A DNA stretch of 64,000 nucleotides from assembly GCA_025201375.1 (NCBI GenBank), contig JAIWZP010000041.1:207043-271042 (forward strand), given 5' to 3'. The DNA comes from Gongronella butleri (taxonomy: Eukaryota > Mucoromycota > Mucoromycetes > Mucorales > Cunninghamellaceae). The position numbers were made by a program, and so were the translations under genes. The notes under the pieces are model-generated. The model did not search any database, was not told where the DNA came from, and saw only the letters and a list, made by a program, of their open reading frames with translations. This document shows positions 45,092 through 56,109 of the stretch, piece by piece (position 1 is the stretch's first letter; the number at the start of each line of letters is the position of its first letter).

Positions 45092-46481
45092 AAAAAGGAG
45101 GCGCCTGCTTGCTTCAGGATGGAGAAAAAGACGGCGCTAAAAAAGAAGAGAAAGAAAAAGGAAAGAGAAAAAGAAAAAAAAATGGCCAGCCTTGGCGCCG
45201 ACGCTCCAAAGATTTCGTAACCCGCTTTTGTCACGAGCCTGGCGACCAAAACCCAAAAAAATAATCACAGCGCGCCGGATTGCATTTATCAACAGCAACA
45301 GGATCATATCAGCTCAGGATGCATGCAGTGCTTTATGCCATGACGTGATGGCGACAAGCATTCTTCTTCTACCGCGGCCAATGGCTCGGTGGTGTCGTCG
45401 TCCATCCGTTCCCCCTTTCCGCGTCCACGTGCGCAAGCTTATTTTCTCCTTTTTGGTTATACTTTTCATCCGTGTTCCGACGAGAATAATCGTACAAGCT
45501 CATGCGGTGAAATGGGGTCTCCATTCCTTCCCCCCCCCGCCTGCCAACGATTTTATTCCCTTTTTTTTTTCTCGGGGTTATCGCTTTTTTTTCTTTATAA
45601 GAATTTCTGATCTTGCCTCAAGTACAGTATGATGCGCGGCTGCCTGATTATGGAATCTGGCTGCGGGAACGCGTGTTACACGCTTAGCCTTTGCCCTTGT
45701 TGGTGTATTTACAGACCCGACGCGTCTTCCTTTTGACGATTTAATGCATTGACCCTAATTCTGCTAGTAAAAAAAAAAAAGTGTTGACAAACTTCAAAAT
45801 TCAAATTCAAATTCAATCACTGGCTGGCGATATCTGATGAAATTAAGAAAAACACAAAATGATACAAAAAATTAAACAGGAAGAAAATCTAGGGAAATGG
45901 GATGATGAAATCTATTAAAATTGCAAGATAGAGTTAGAAATTGTGACAAAAGAACCAGAATTTTTCCATACAGCCAATTGTACTTCAAAAACGTAAAAAA
46001 AAAAAAAAAAAAAAAAAAAAGGAACTACACTGTTTGAAGTGCATGGAAACCGGGTCATGCACTTGATGGCTGGCGCTGCATATGCACAAGAGAGCGGAGC
46101 AGGACGGAGAAATATTTACGATATAATACAAGAAATTTGGCGAGAGATTCAAGATACAGTAGCCCGTTACAGTACTTGTATTCTGGAAAAATGCATTATT
46201 GCTTGTTTCACGACACGGATTCTTTGTTTCTATACAGTACCGCTTAAATAATTTGGCGAGAGCATTTCTGCAAGCGTGCAGCCTGCCGTCTACTGTATTT
46301 TTTTGAAAAAATCGCTTACGGTAAACAGGGCCTGAGAAAATGCTCGAGCACGATTTTCATCCGTTTTAATTAGAATTACACAGAAGTACAGTAAGCGGTT
46401 GATCTGTCCATTTTTTATCTCAACGGACAGAACCTGTAGACGTGCGTGCACTGGAGCCATTTCATGATTTGATCAATACTG
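45092..46481. other. Gene-free flank of the mobile-element zone
   Basis: No gene seen. It includes a run of 26 A at 45995-46020 and TACTGTA/TACAGTA words toward 46480. Confidence 0.5.
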
Positions 46482-46483
46482 TA

Positions 46484-47490
46484 CAGTGCCCGGACAAAAA
46501 AAAGTTTCGCTGTGCATAATTCTCTGCAGTGCAAGGTATCAATTAATCGCGTTAATCTCTGCTGTATTGATCAATAATGGCTCCAGTGATATGAAATTTT
46601 GCAGGAACAATGATTTAAAAGTAAAAAAGCAATTCTAAAATTATGAAATGGCTATGCCAAGCGGGTATTGAAATAGATCAAAAAAGGGATACCTGACGCG
46701 TCACGCGACGCGACGCGTACCTACGCGTATACAATGGCCTGTGGAGATGAATTGACGTTATGAACACCATCTCCAATTTTTTTGCAACGAGTGCAATGAT
46801 GCCTAATTGTATTTTAAGAATCAATTCCATGTTACATGCATTGCAGCATCGGTGCTGTGATCGAATAATGTAAAATTCATCATGTGACACGCGTCACGCG
46901 TCAGACGCGTCAAAAGTCGCGATTTCCTTCGTAACATGGTCGTAGTGCTCCTACTGGTCAACCAATCGATAACAGTCTATTCTAGTCCTTCAAATTAAAT
47001 AAGTACAATGGTTTTAAGCCAACTAGGGATTAAAATTAGATAACAGAGATGGCAATTGTTATTCCAGATGCAACTGACGCGTGAAGCGTGTCACATGATG
47101 ATTTTACATTATTCGATCACAGCACCGATGCAATGCATGTAACATGGAATTGATTCTTAAAATACAATTAGGCATCATTGCACTCGTTGCAAAAAAATTG
47201 GAGATGGTGTTCATAACGTCAATTCATCTCCACAGGCCATTGTATACGCGTAGGTACGCGTCGCGTCGCGTGACGCGTCAGGTATCCCTTTTTTGATCTA
47301 TTTCAATACCCGCTTGGCATAGCCATTTCATAATTTTAGAATTGCTTTTTTACTTTTAAATCATTGTTCCTGCAAAATTTCATATCACTGGAGCCATTAT
47401 TGATCAATACAGCAGAGATTAACGCGATTAATTGATACCTTGCACTGCAGAGAATTATGCACAGCGAAACTTTTTTTTGTCCGGGCACTG
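46484..47490. mobile_element. Fold-back Tc1/mariner-like MITE, copy 1
   Basis: A 1007-base element is bounded by TA dinucleotides at 46482-46483 and 47491-47492. Its ends are CAGTGCCCGGACAAAAAAAA and the reverse complement, the form of Tc1/mariner termini with TA target duplication. The two arms (46484-46904 and 47074-47490) are inverted repeats of about 420 bases with only a few differences. They flank a unique core of about 170 bases. Both arms contain tandem ACGCG/GACGCGTC words. There is no transposase frame; a 70-codon frame in each arm is not protein-like. It is non-autonomous and would need a mariner transposase from elsewhere. Confidence 0.88.
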
Positions 47491-48219
47491 TACTGTACTT
47501 GCTGCTGCAGTGCGGTACACACGTACAGTACACTGCGCAAAATTGCACACATTCACCTTTTAGGATAAACACAAATGATGGCGCGTTTTTCAGACTTTGC
47601 CGGCTTGTTGTGCCTCCAGAAATTTTTTTACAGCCTGCTCGCCCCCATTGAAAAATGCGTTACGGCATAAACTAGAGAACAGTATAGCCCAGTGTTCAAG
47701 ACGGACCCGCCCGATTTTTTTTGAACTCGAAAATGACAAAAACGTTAGATTTGTAGTATTTTGCAATCATCTATCCATCTGCATGATGGTCGACCCCGCT
47801 CAAAAATAGCCACATCGAATTCAACGCGAAATTTGCAACAAAAAAACTTAAACCCCCAAAGCGCTATGACCACTTTTGAAAAATTCAGGGGTCACTCAGG
47901 GGTCACACATTTCAATCTCAGAAAATGCCAAATTTGGGATTTTCGAACTCCGAGCGATCAATGCATCTCAAACAGGTAATTCCGACAATTTGCTTTTAGC
48001 AGACAAAATGGCTGGTCGCCACAACTTTTAAGAAAAATGCCCAAAGAGTGACGCATGAACGGCGATCGACTGAGAAAAGTGCCTACTTTGGGCAAGATTA
48101 TTTTGCAAAAAATTAAGGTTTGAGGCTTCCAAATTAAGGTATGATAGTGGCTGGATTGTATGGAATTTTTTTTTATTTTTTTACTTTTTTGCATAATACT
48201 GTTCTACAGTAGTACTGTA
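47491..48219 (+). repeat. Dispersed repeat, copy B (uninterrupted)
   Basis: This is the full-length version of copy A (6136-7780) without the TTCAGGT insertion. The best-matching part is about 47524-48200. It is squeezed exactly between the two mariner-like elements. Coding potential is poor: frames are broken and not conserved between copies. Confidence 0.8.
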
Positions 48220-49223
48220 CAGTGCCCGGACAAAAAAAAGTTTCGCTGTGCATAATTCTCTGCAGTGCAAGGTATCAATTAATCGCGTTAATCTCTGCTG
48301 TATTGATCAATAATGGCTCCAGTGATATGAAATTTTGCAGGAACAATGATTTAAAAGTAAAAAAGCAATTCTAAAATTATGAAATGGCTATGCCAAGCGG
48401 GTATTGAAATAGATCAAAAAAGGGATACCTGACGCGTCACGCGACGCGACGCGTACCTACGCGTATACAATGGCCTGTGGAGATGAATTGACGTTATGAA
48501 CACCATCTCCAATTTTTTTGCAACGAGTGCAATGATGCCTAATTGTATTTTAAGAATCAATTCCATGTTACATGCATTGCATCGGTGCTGTGATCGAATA
48601 ATGTAAAATCATCATGTGACACGCTTCACGCGTCAGTTGCATCTGGAATAACAATTGCCATCTCTGTTATCTAATTTTAATCCCTAGTTGGCTTAAAACC
48701 ATTGTACTTATTTAATTTGAAGGACTAGAATAGACTGTTATCGATTGGTTGACCAGTAGGAGCACTACGACCATGTTACGAAGGAAATCGCGACTTTTGA
48801 CGCGTCTGACGCGTGACGCGTGTCACATGATGAATTTTACATTATTCGATCACAGCACCGATGCAATGCATGTAACATGGAATTGATTCTTAAAATACAA
48901 TTAGGCATCATTGCACTCGTTGCAAAAAAATTGGAGATGGTGTTCATAACGTCAATTCATCTCCACAGGCCATTGTATACGCGTAGGTACGCGTCGCGTC
49001 GCGTGACGCGTCAGGTATCCCTTTTTTGATCTATTTCAATACCCGCTTGGCATAGCCATTTCATAATTTTAGAATTGCTTTTTTACTTTTAAATCATTGT
49101 TCCTGCAAAATTTCATATCACTGGAGCCATTATTGATCAATACAGCAGAGATTAACGCGATTAATTGATACCTTGCACTGCAGAGAATTATGCACAGCGA
49201 AACTTTTTTTTGTCCGGGCACTG
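48220..49223. mobile_element. Fold-back Tc1/mariner-like MITE, copy 2 (inverted)
   Basis: A 1004-base element with TA at 48218-48219 and 49224-49225 and the same CAGTGCCCGG ends. As far as I can read, it is the reverse complement of copy 1 over its whole length, core included. I noticed one 3-base difference (a GCA present at about 46850 and missing in the matching arm here). Arms are 48220-48636 and 48806-49223. Such identity implies a very recent duplication or gene conversion. Confidence 0.88.
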
Positions 49224-49401
49224 TACTGTACTGTACAGTATTGTCGTGCGCTGACTCATTTCAAAAAAACAAAAAAAGATGTCAGCCAATAAAAAGGCAA
49301 ATACTGTAGCTCTTTGCTAAGCTCACAGATCCCAAATCCGGCGCTCTTTTTTTTTCTCCCTTCTTTTGTTTTCTTACCACACGTGTGAACGTCGACGGCT
49401 T

Positions 49402-50616
49402 TTAGTGCGGCGAGAAAGGGGAGAGGGCATCGATCTCTTCGTATTCTTTGGTAAAAACCAGCGGCCGGGACTCTGGATTGTCTTTAGCGTCCATGGGAGG
49501 GACTTTCATTGGGCCTTGGTTCAAGACTTGAAGATGAGCGATCGCGAGGATGTTGCGGGAGGCATTGGTATCGCGTTGCCAGAAACGGCCGCAGAGATCA
49601 CACTCTAGGACGCCGTGCAATTTGTACGATGAACCGTGCTCCTTGATTTCCTTGTTTTTGAGCGTGCGGTGGCCGCAGGTTGAGCAAGTTTTCGACGTGT
49701 ACGGCTCTTTCACTGCGACGACAACAAGGCGATAGTCGCGCTGTGCAAGCTTCAGGGCACGGCGCAGCAGCCTGTCCGCATGGCCAATGGCTTTTCCTCT
49801 CCATCCTCCTCGTCGCGTGAATTTGCCGTCGCCCAAGCAGACAATTGGGCATCGCTCTTCGTCATTGTGGAAAAGCGTGCGGCGCCATCTAGACACGGAA
49901 AAAAAAGAGAGAGAGTGAGTGAGGGGGGAGGGAGAAGCGAGAGACACGAGGCGCTTTCTTGGCCCTCTCGTTGCTGCTTGTTTCTTTTTCATTTTGACCA
50001 CTTTTCTTACCGATCCTGGCGCACAGCAGGTCTTTTTCGCTCGTTCGGACATGTACAGTATACAGTACCTTTTGCCGCCGTTGCAAAAGATGGCCACCAT
50101 CTCGCTAGTCGCTCGCTGCCTTCCGACATAATTCATGAAGCGCAATTCTTGATGGCGATGGCCGTAAAATTCCAATAAGCGAGGGAGGGCTGCAAGCACA
50201 GCTTGCACATGCTGGTTGGCGCGCGCCACGCGGGCTGTTTTCGCCGTGGCGAGTGTCGATTCGACGTTGGTGATTATAATGCCGTTCGCGTCCGCGCTGT
50301 CGGCCTTGTACTGCTTGATTTTCTGCTTCGTCTTGATAAGACCGGCGATTGTGTCGTATTCGGCAGCCGAAAATTGTCGAATTTCATGGCTCTCTGCGCT
50401 TGACGTGCGCGTCTGCGGCCATCTCGTCGACCGCGGCCCGACGAAGCTGCCTGACCGACGTCGGCCAGATTTGACAGTTGGGTTGCGGCCAGCAGATTGG
50501 ATGCTTGGGCGGGGGATGCGCACAGAGCGAGGTTGAACGGACGCGACAATTGTTGGAAGGTGGCAGTGGCGGAAGATTGGGTCGCAATTGGTTGCGCCAG
50601 AGGCAAAATTGTGAAT
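49402..50616 (-). pseudogene. Fanzor-type (TnpB-like) nuclease, C-terminal half, probably degenerate
   Basis: Exon B (49888-49402) encodes PIVCLGDGKF, then VVAVKEPYTSKTCSTCGHRT, CDLCGRFWQRDTNASRNILA and a stop. These are the RuvC-II region, the E-x-x-TSK-C zinc-ribbon start, the second CxxC and the RuvC-III Asp of eukaryotic TnpB relatives (Fanzor). An upstream frame (50616-50069) adds QFSAAEYDTIAG, NVESTLATAKTARV and LLEFYGHRHQELRF, matching the family's central part. A splice from AAAAG/GTACTG at 50069 to TCTAG/ATGG at 49888 joins them in phase. The RuvC-I Asp could not be found in this frame, other frames overlap upstream, and the N-terminal half seen in full-length Fanzors (600-700 aa) is missing. 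Known Fanzors are RNA-guided DNA nucleases carried by transposons. It ends 179 bases from MITE copy 2. Confidence 0.72.
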
Positions 50617-52786
50617 TTATGGCTGGGGAAATGTCGATTTTCTCGTCGACGGCCAGATCGACCCCCCGGTTTTTATTTTTGTTCTGAAAAGAGAAAGGCC
50701 AAAATACCCTTTTGAATGCTTTAGTTTATCATACTGCACGCCGTGACGCAGTTTTCATTGGCGGGAGAGTAAGCTGTAAATTTTTGTCTGGAGTCACCAC
50801 AGGCCGGCAAAGTCTGAAAAACACGCTCTTTTTAAAGGTTTTTGTCAAAGTTTCGTGAAACTACAGTAAATAATACAGTAGCACTCGATGGTGCCTCATA
50901 TCGAATTGAAAAAACGACATTTTTCCACCGATTTTCAAGGGGCATACTGTAATACAGTAGTCGAGGATTTAAATGGTTAAATTCGAATCCTCGGATGGCC
51001 GTGCCATTCAGCAACCAGACGGTACAGTAAAACACGTTGTACCGGTACCTACCTACAGTATTTCCGGATAAAATACTGTAATGCAATACGTACAGTAAAA
51101 ACCAGGGGTCCACTGACTGGCTTGCGAGCAAATGCAATCTACTTTTGTTTTTGATATGATTTCACGTCAAGGCCATTTTGACGGAAATTGATTGCTGTTC
51201 CTTGAAAATGATACAGTATCATCAAAAAGAGCGCGATCTGATGCGTACATGAGTACCCGTGATCGATGGAAAAAATGAGTTTCAGTAGAACGAGCATGTA
51301 TCATACTGTAAAACACGGCAATTTCCTTGTCATCTTCCACGTGTGATAATTTGCGCCACGTCCGTGGTACAGTACTGTATGATACGCGTTCCTCAAGAAC
51401 AACCAATTCATACACCGGCTCATAGCTTGCAAGTGGATGCATCAGCGCGACTCAATGATGCATTTTCTACGCAGCTATTTGACCGTGAAGTTTATTTGAA
51501 ATTCAGTGATTGCTCGTTATGGAGCATATGGATCCCACTCTTTTTTTGGCATTTTTCGTGGTTTCTTCACGCGCTTCCCCTAGTGAGAGAGTTTGGCGCA
51601 ATTCCGGAGACCACGTTTTTCAATTTTGGTTTCAGAGCTCGCCACGGGGTTGACTTTGGATTTGCACGTGGCGCGCGTCAAACATTTTTTGACAACTGCA
51701 ACTTGGGCACCCTGAATTTTGCGGCTTGCTGTTTATATTTACGACGCGCTTTGACCTGCAAAGAGCGCTTGTTTGACCATTTTACTGCAAAAATTGACAT
51801 TTTTTATTTTGTCCCTATTGGACGACATGTTCTAAATGTTCCAAATTTTCACTCGCATGCATGCTTTCTCTTCATTCCCAGGGCGGTCGGGATCATCGCA
51901 TGGAGCGTGTCAAATGGGCATTCACTGTTGTTCTCTTTTTTTTTCTCGATTTCTCTCCCACTGGCTCTGTTTTACGGTCGCGTCCTTTTCTAGCTCGTTG
52001 TTTAGTTCGTGTCATCATTGGATCATTTTCAAATTGAAAGTGATGTGCCGCAGGATGGGCGCAATGCGCTGATGTCAGCGATTACCAGCATGGACGATCT
52101 CATTCATTGTCCAGAGCACGTGACCAGCGTGGTCCTTGTGGCAAAAGCGATCCAAAAAAAAGGAGATCCTGGAGCACACGCGGTAACCATGATCGATGAG
52201 ATGGGAGTGGGCACTCCCTTTTGCCCAGATTTTTGATTTTAGCCAAAAATGGCATTTGAGGAGGTGGGTTTTGGGTCGATCAGGTGAATTTATGGCTTGT
52301 CCATGCGGCAAGCTGATTGTTTCTCATGGCCGCGAGGCGCTGGGAAAGATTCAATGGCGCCAATGGACAGTGGGGAGCACTATTTTGGGCAATTTCTGTG
52401 CCGTTCCACCTATTTTTGCGTTTAATCGGGATTGAGACATTCCTCACGCGATGGTTTGTGCCCAATTTTATGCAATTGAACGTGCTTCTGCGGGCGGTGC
52501 TGCTGAGTCGATCCTATGGTGTGGGATGGGGCACAAGAGGCTTGCCAGCAAGCCAACAATTGTGTAGTTTTTAGTTTCCATTGTGTGACATTACTCCCTT
52601 AACTCGGAATCGGCGGCCCGTGAACGCAAATTGGTTTGCTGGATCCAATTGCTCGCATATTGGGGGATCACCACATTAGTGCGGATGGCGTGACCCATTG
52701 GGGAGCAGCCCCAGAGCCACCTTTTTTTTTTTTTTTTTTTTCTCGTTTTTGCTTTTTTTTTTTATTTGACCACGGAGTGTTGTCAG
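50617..52786. other. Gene-poor region with repeat fragments
   Basis: An intron-like acceptor (TCTTTTCAG) and a short open frame precede the Fanzor relic on the minus strand near 50680. From 50860 to 51400 the DNA is full of TACAGTA/TACTGTA words. 51450-51720 is copy 2 of a dispersed repeat. Long frames on the plus strand at 51343-51993 and 52009-52236 lack credible features. Confidence 0.45.
51450..51720 (+). repeat. Dispersed degenerate repeat, copy 2
   Basis: Related to the minus strand of 32630-32920; see that entry for the shared words. The relation continues weakly past both ends. Confidence 0.6.
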
Positions 52787-53235
52787 TGGGCCATGCAGCA
52801 CGAATTTGGACGATCCATTTTAGTTGCGCCAGTAATGGGTCATTTGTCTGGAACCTTGTTCAATTCCTTTATTTCCAGCGCGCTCGAGCAGGCCACCCAC
52901 TGGCCAATTTTTATTTGTTGCAGGCAACAGACGAGTTTAATTCGGTGCAACCATGGCATACCTTGTGGCTAGAGCACCATTGGCCCCCCAAAACTGGTGA
53001 GTCTACTGTGAAAAAGATAATTTTAGGCACAAATACACATGATCACTCTTTTTTTTTCTTCATCCCTTGCTAAATTTTCCCTCTTGACCCTGGATTGAGC
53101 AATGTAGGTTGGTCGTTGGAGGATAATAGCAGCTTGACTATTTTTGCAGCTGAGAATCAAAGTGCAAAGATTTGGTTCAAAAGCAAAACCGTAAATGCAA
53201 ATGGAACGAGTGGAGTGGGTCGACTAAATGGATGA
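52787..53235 (+). CDS. Unrecognised two-exon coding stretch, start unknown
   Basis: An open frame (52787-52996) follows a TGTTGTCAG acceptor and reads VGHAARIWTIHF, then GHPLANFYLLQATDEFNSVQ and HHWPPKT. It ends at a good donor (G/GTGAGT). A second exon (53108-53235) after AATGTAG continues GWSLEDNSSLTIFAAENQ to a TGA. The join is in phase and the composition is protein-like. No start codon could be placed and I do not recognise the family. It may be the 3' end of a gene whose 5' exons are hidden in 52000-52780, or a relic. Confidence 0.35.
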
Positions 53236-53918
53236 GGTGACACAGGCTGTGGGGTTTGGGCTGCCCTGTATTTTTGCTTCGATGATCCGCGCGTGTTGCC
53301 TGAATTGGATTGGCTGTTTTGCTTTTTGTCCACCTTTTTTTTTCAAGGAGCCACTGGAAGGGGACCGCAGGTGCATGCCAGACAATGAGGCTCTCTCTTG
53401 GCTTTCCCATTTTTATTTATTTGTTTTTGCAAAAGGAGAGAGCGCGGCGAGAGAGAGGGGGGGGAGGCAATGAGCAAGCAGCAAAGGGGGGAAAAGGGGA
53501 AGAAGGTTGGGTAGGCAATCAAAAAAAAAGGCATGGTGTAACCTGAGCAAGCGATTGTCCCGTCTGTCCATCACTGTGTCCCTCCTTTTTTTTTTTTTTG
53601 CAACCTTTCCTTTCCGTTCTTTTTGCTTTTTTTTCTTGTTCGTTTGTCTTGTCTGCTTTGTTTCTTGTTTGAAAGGCGATGTGCTTATAGTTCCCTTCCT
53701 TTTGTATTCCTATCGATTCTTGCTCTTAACGACGTGCCCCCCTTTTTCCCGAAACACCCGCACCTCGCTCCGCTTTTTACTGCTCACGCGTTCCTTTTTT
53801 TTCTTGTTCTTATTTGACCCATTATTTTTGTACCACTACTTTCTTATTGCTCTCTTTTCCATACCCTCTGTCGTTTCTTCTCCATCCATAGCCTACCCCT
53901 TTTTTTCTCTAAACTTGA
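53236..53918. other. Chitin synthase upstream region
   Basis: Low-complexity purine stretch (53430-53520), then a 300-base polypyrimidine stretch (53580-53900) running up to the ATG. No gene seen. Confidence 0.5.
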
Positions 53919-56078
53919 ATGGATAGCAGCAATTTGGAGCGAAATTTGTCGACGTCGTCGCGTGTTTCTCGCCAGACGTCGCAAACCGGGAACGCGCCGC
54001 GCCGGCAGCGGTCGCTCGTGCGTCCTGAGCGCGAGCGTATCGACGCGCGTCATCGTCAGTACCATTATCGTCAGCGCACGATCAATCGCGGCCAGACGCA
54101 GCAAAACGTGGCTCCAAGCACGACGGGAAATCAGCCATTTTTGCAACAATCGCCGCCACAATCGCCACCGCAGGGCTTTCAACAGCTGCACCAACAACCA
54201 CAGGGCTACCAGCAGCATCCACAAGCTTATGTGCAACAGCAGCAACATCAGCAACAACAAGAATTCGTTGCCTATCGGACCCAACGCGATCAACATGCAC
54301 CTCATGCGACAGATCCCCTTCCTGCTCCTCCTCCTCCTCCTGGCCAGGCCCCTTTGACCCATGCACAGCCTCCTCCTCCTCCGCCCCCTCCACAGCATTT
54401 CCATCAGCGCCAGCCGCCGCCACCACCACCACCATCATCGAAAAAAACGAGTTTGCGACGCAAAATCAGTCAGCGACTGGAGCGACGGCCCACAAATCGA
54501 CAGGTCTTTTTGCGCCGTGGCAAGAGCATCCTGGCCAGAGACAAAAACACCAATGTGCACGATGACGACCAGGACGACATCCATGCAGGTGCCATTGATT
54601 TATCAAAACCATTGACTTTTTGGGAAAAAATGCCGGATCCCTGGTGGGTCTACTGCCGTGTCCTGACTTGCTGCATCCCGGGCGCCATCCTGAGCGTCTT
54701 TGGTAAGCAAATGGGGACGAATGGGGACGAATTGGAGAACATTTTAAAAAAAAACTGGCAGCCCAACTAAACAAAAAAAAAAAAAAAAAAAACATCACCC
54801 TTTTTATAGGCATGTCCACTTATCCTGCACAGCGTGCCTGGCGCGAAAAGATCGGTCTGCTCTCATTCATCCTTGGCATCATGGGCTTTGTCGGCTTTTT
54901 GACTTTTGGCTTTACACAGGCCGTGTGTCCGACGCCCGCGCTGTCCATTGAGGGCGGCCACGTCAACAATGGCTATTTGATCATCAATGGCTGGGCCTAC
55001 CTGCTCGCTGAGTGGGAACATCCCGCCACCGCCGGCATGAACAAGTCCAACATCCTTTACCCGCCCATTGATGCCGGTGGCCAGGATGCTTCGTTTTTAT
55101 TCCAAAAGCGCACGCCCGAGTGCGACCAAGTCTTTACCGCCAAGGCTGCAGGCAGCGCGCAAGTCTATTTCCCCTGCCGCCTCTTCAATCCCAACGCGAC
55201 GCTCGTCCCCGATGCATCCACCTTTACAAACACGTCCGGATGCCATACATCTTCCACGGCGCGCTCCCTTTTCACTCAGTTCACCAATGACGGTGTGCCC
55301 ACAGCCAAGGGACTCACCAAGGCCGCACGTGTCTTTTATGGCTGGGACAACATCTCCGACTCGGACAAGCTTGTCGTCTACAATGGGTAACACTTCTTGG
55401 AAAAAAAAAGGGGGTAAAAAAACACGCCACTGATTGTTTTTTCCCTTTTTTTCTTTTTTTTCTTTTTCAGTGACATCTGGAACGTTGGGTTGTTGAAATC
55501 GTTGCCGACGAGCGTGTGGAACGTGCCGGCCAATGGTCTCATCGCGCAGATTCAGGCGAATCCGACCAATTTTATTGGAAAAGACATCAGTCACATGATT
55601 TCATCGACGCGGTCGCCTGCGACAAGCTTAGAATTGGAAGCCAAGTGTTTGTCGCAGACGATCAAGGTTGGGTCGCTTGACACGCTCAGCATTGGGTGCA
55701 TCAGCTCAGATATTGTGCTGTACGTGTCGCTTGTTGTGATTCTCGGCGTCATTGGCATTCGCTTTGGCCTTGCCGTCATCTTTGGCTGGTTCCTGTCGTG
55801 GAAATTGGGCCATTTCAACGAAGGCACCTCGTACAAGGCGCGCATGAAGCGCCAAAAGGAAATCGACGACTGGGCCGCCAACATGCAGCTGTCCGGCCCA
55901 TTGAGCAAGGCTCGTGTTCAGAGCATGTACTTTGGCAACAATCAAAACAAGCGCAAATCGCTCTTTCCACAAACGTCGCGCTTCACGCAGAGCCGTGGCG
56001 TCTCCATGCATTTCGGCAATGGCAGTCTGCCTTCGCCTCATGCCTGGCGATCGCCTTCAAGGTAAAAAAAGTCTTTAT

Positions 56079-56109
<31 letters not shown>

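Noticed and set aside
46678..46890. 70-codon frame present in both MITEs
   Set aside because: It is duplicated only because the element is; length, composition and lack of context do not suggest a real peptide.
51343..51993. 216-codon plus-strand frame in the accessory zone
   Set aside because: It lacks an ATG start, overlaps a degenerate dispersed repeat and is Phe-rich from T-rich DNA.
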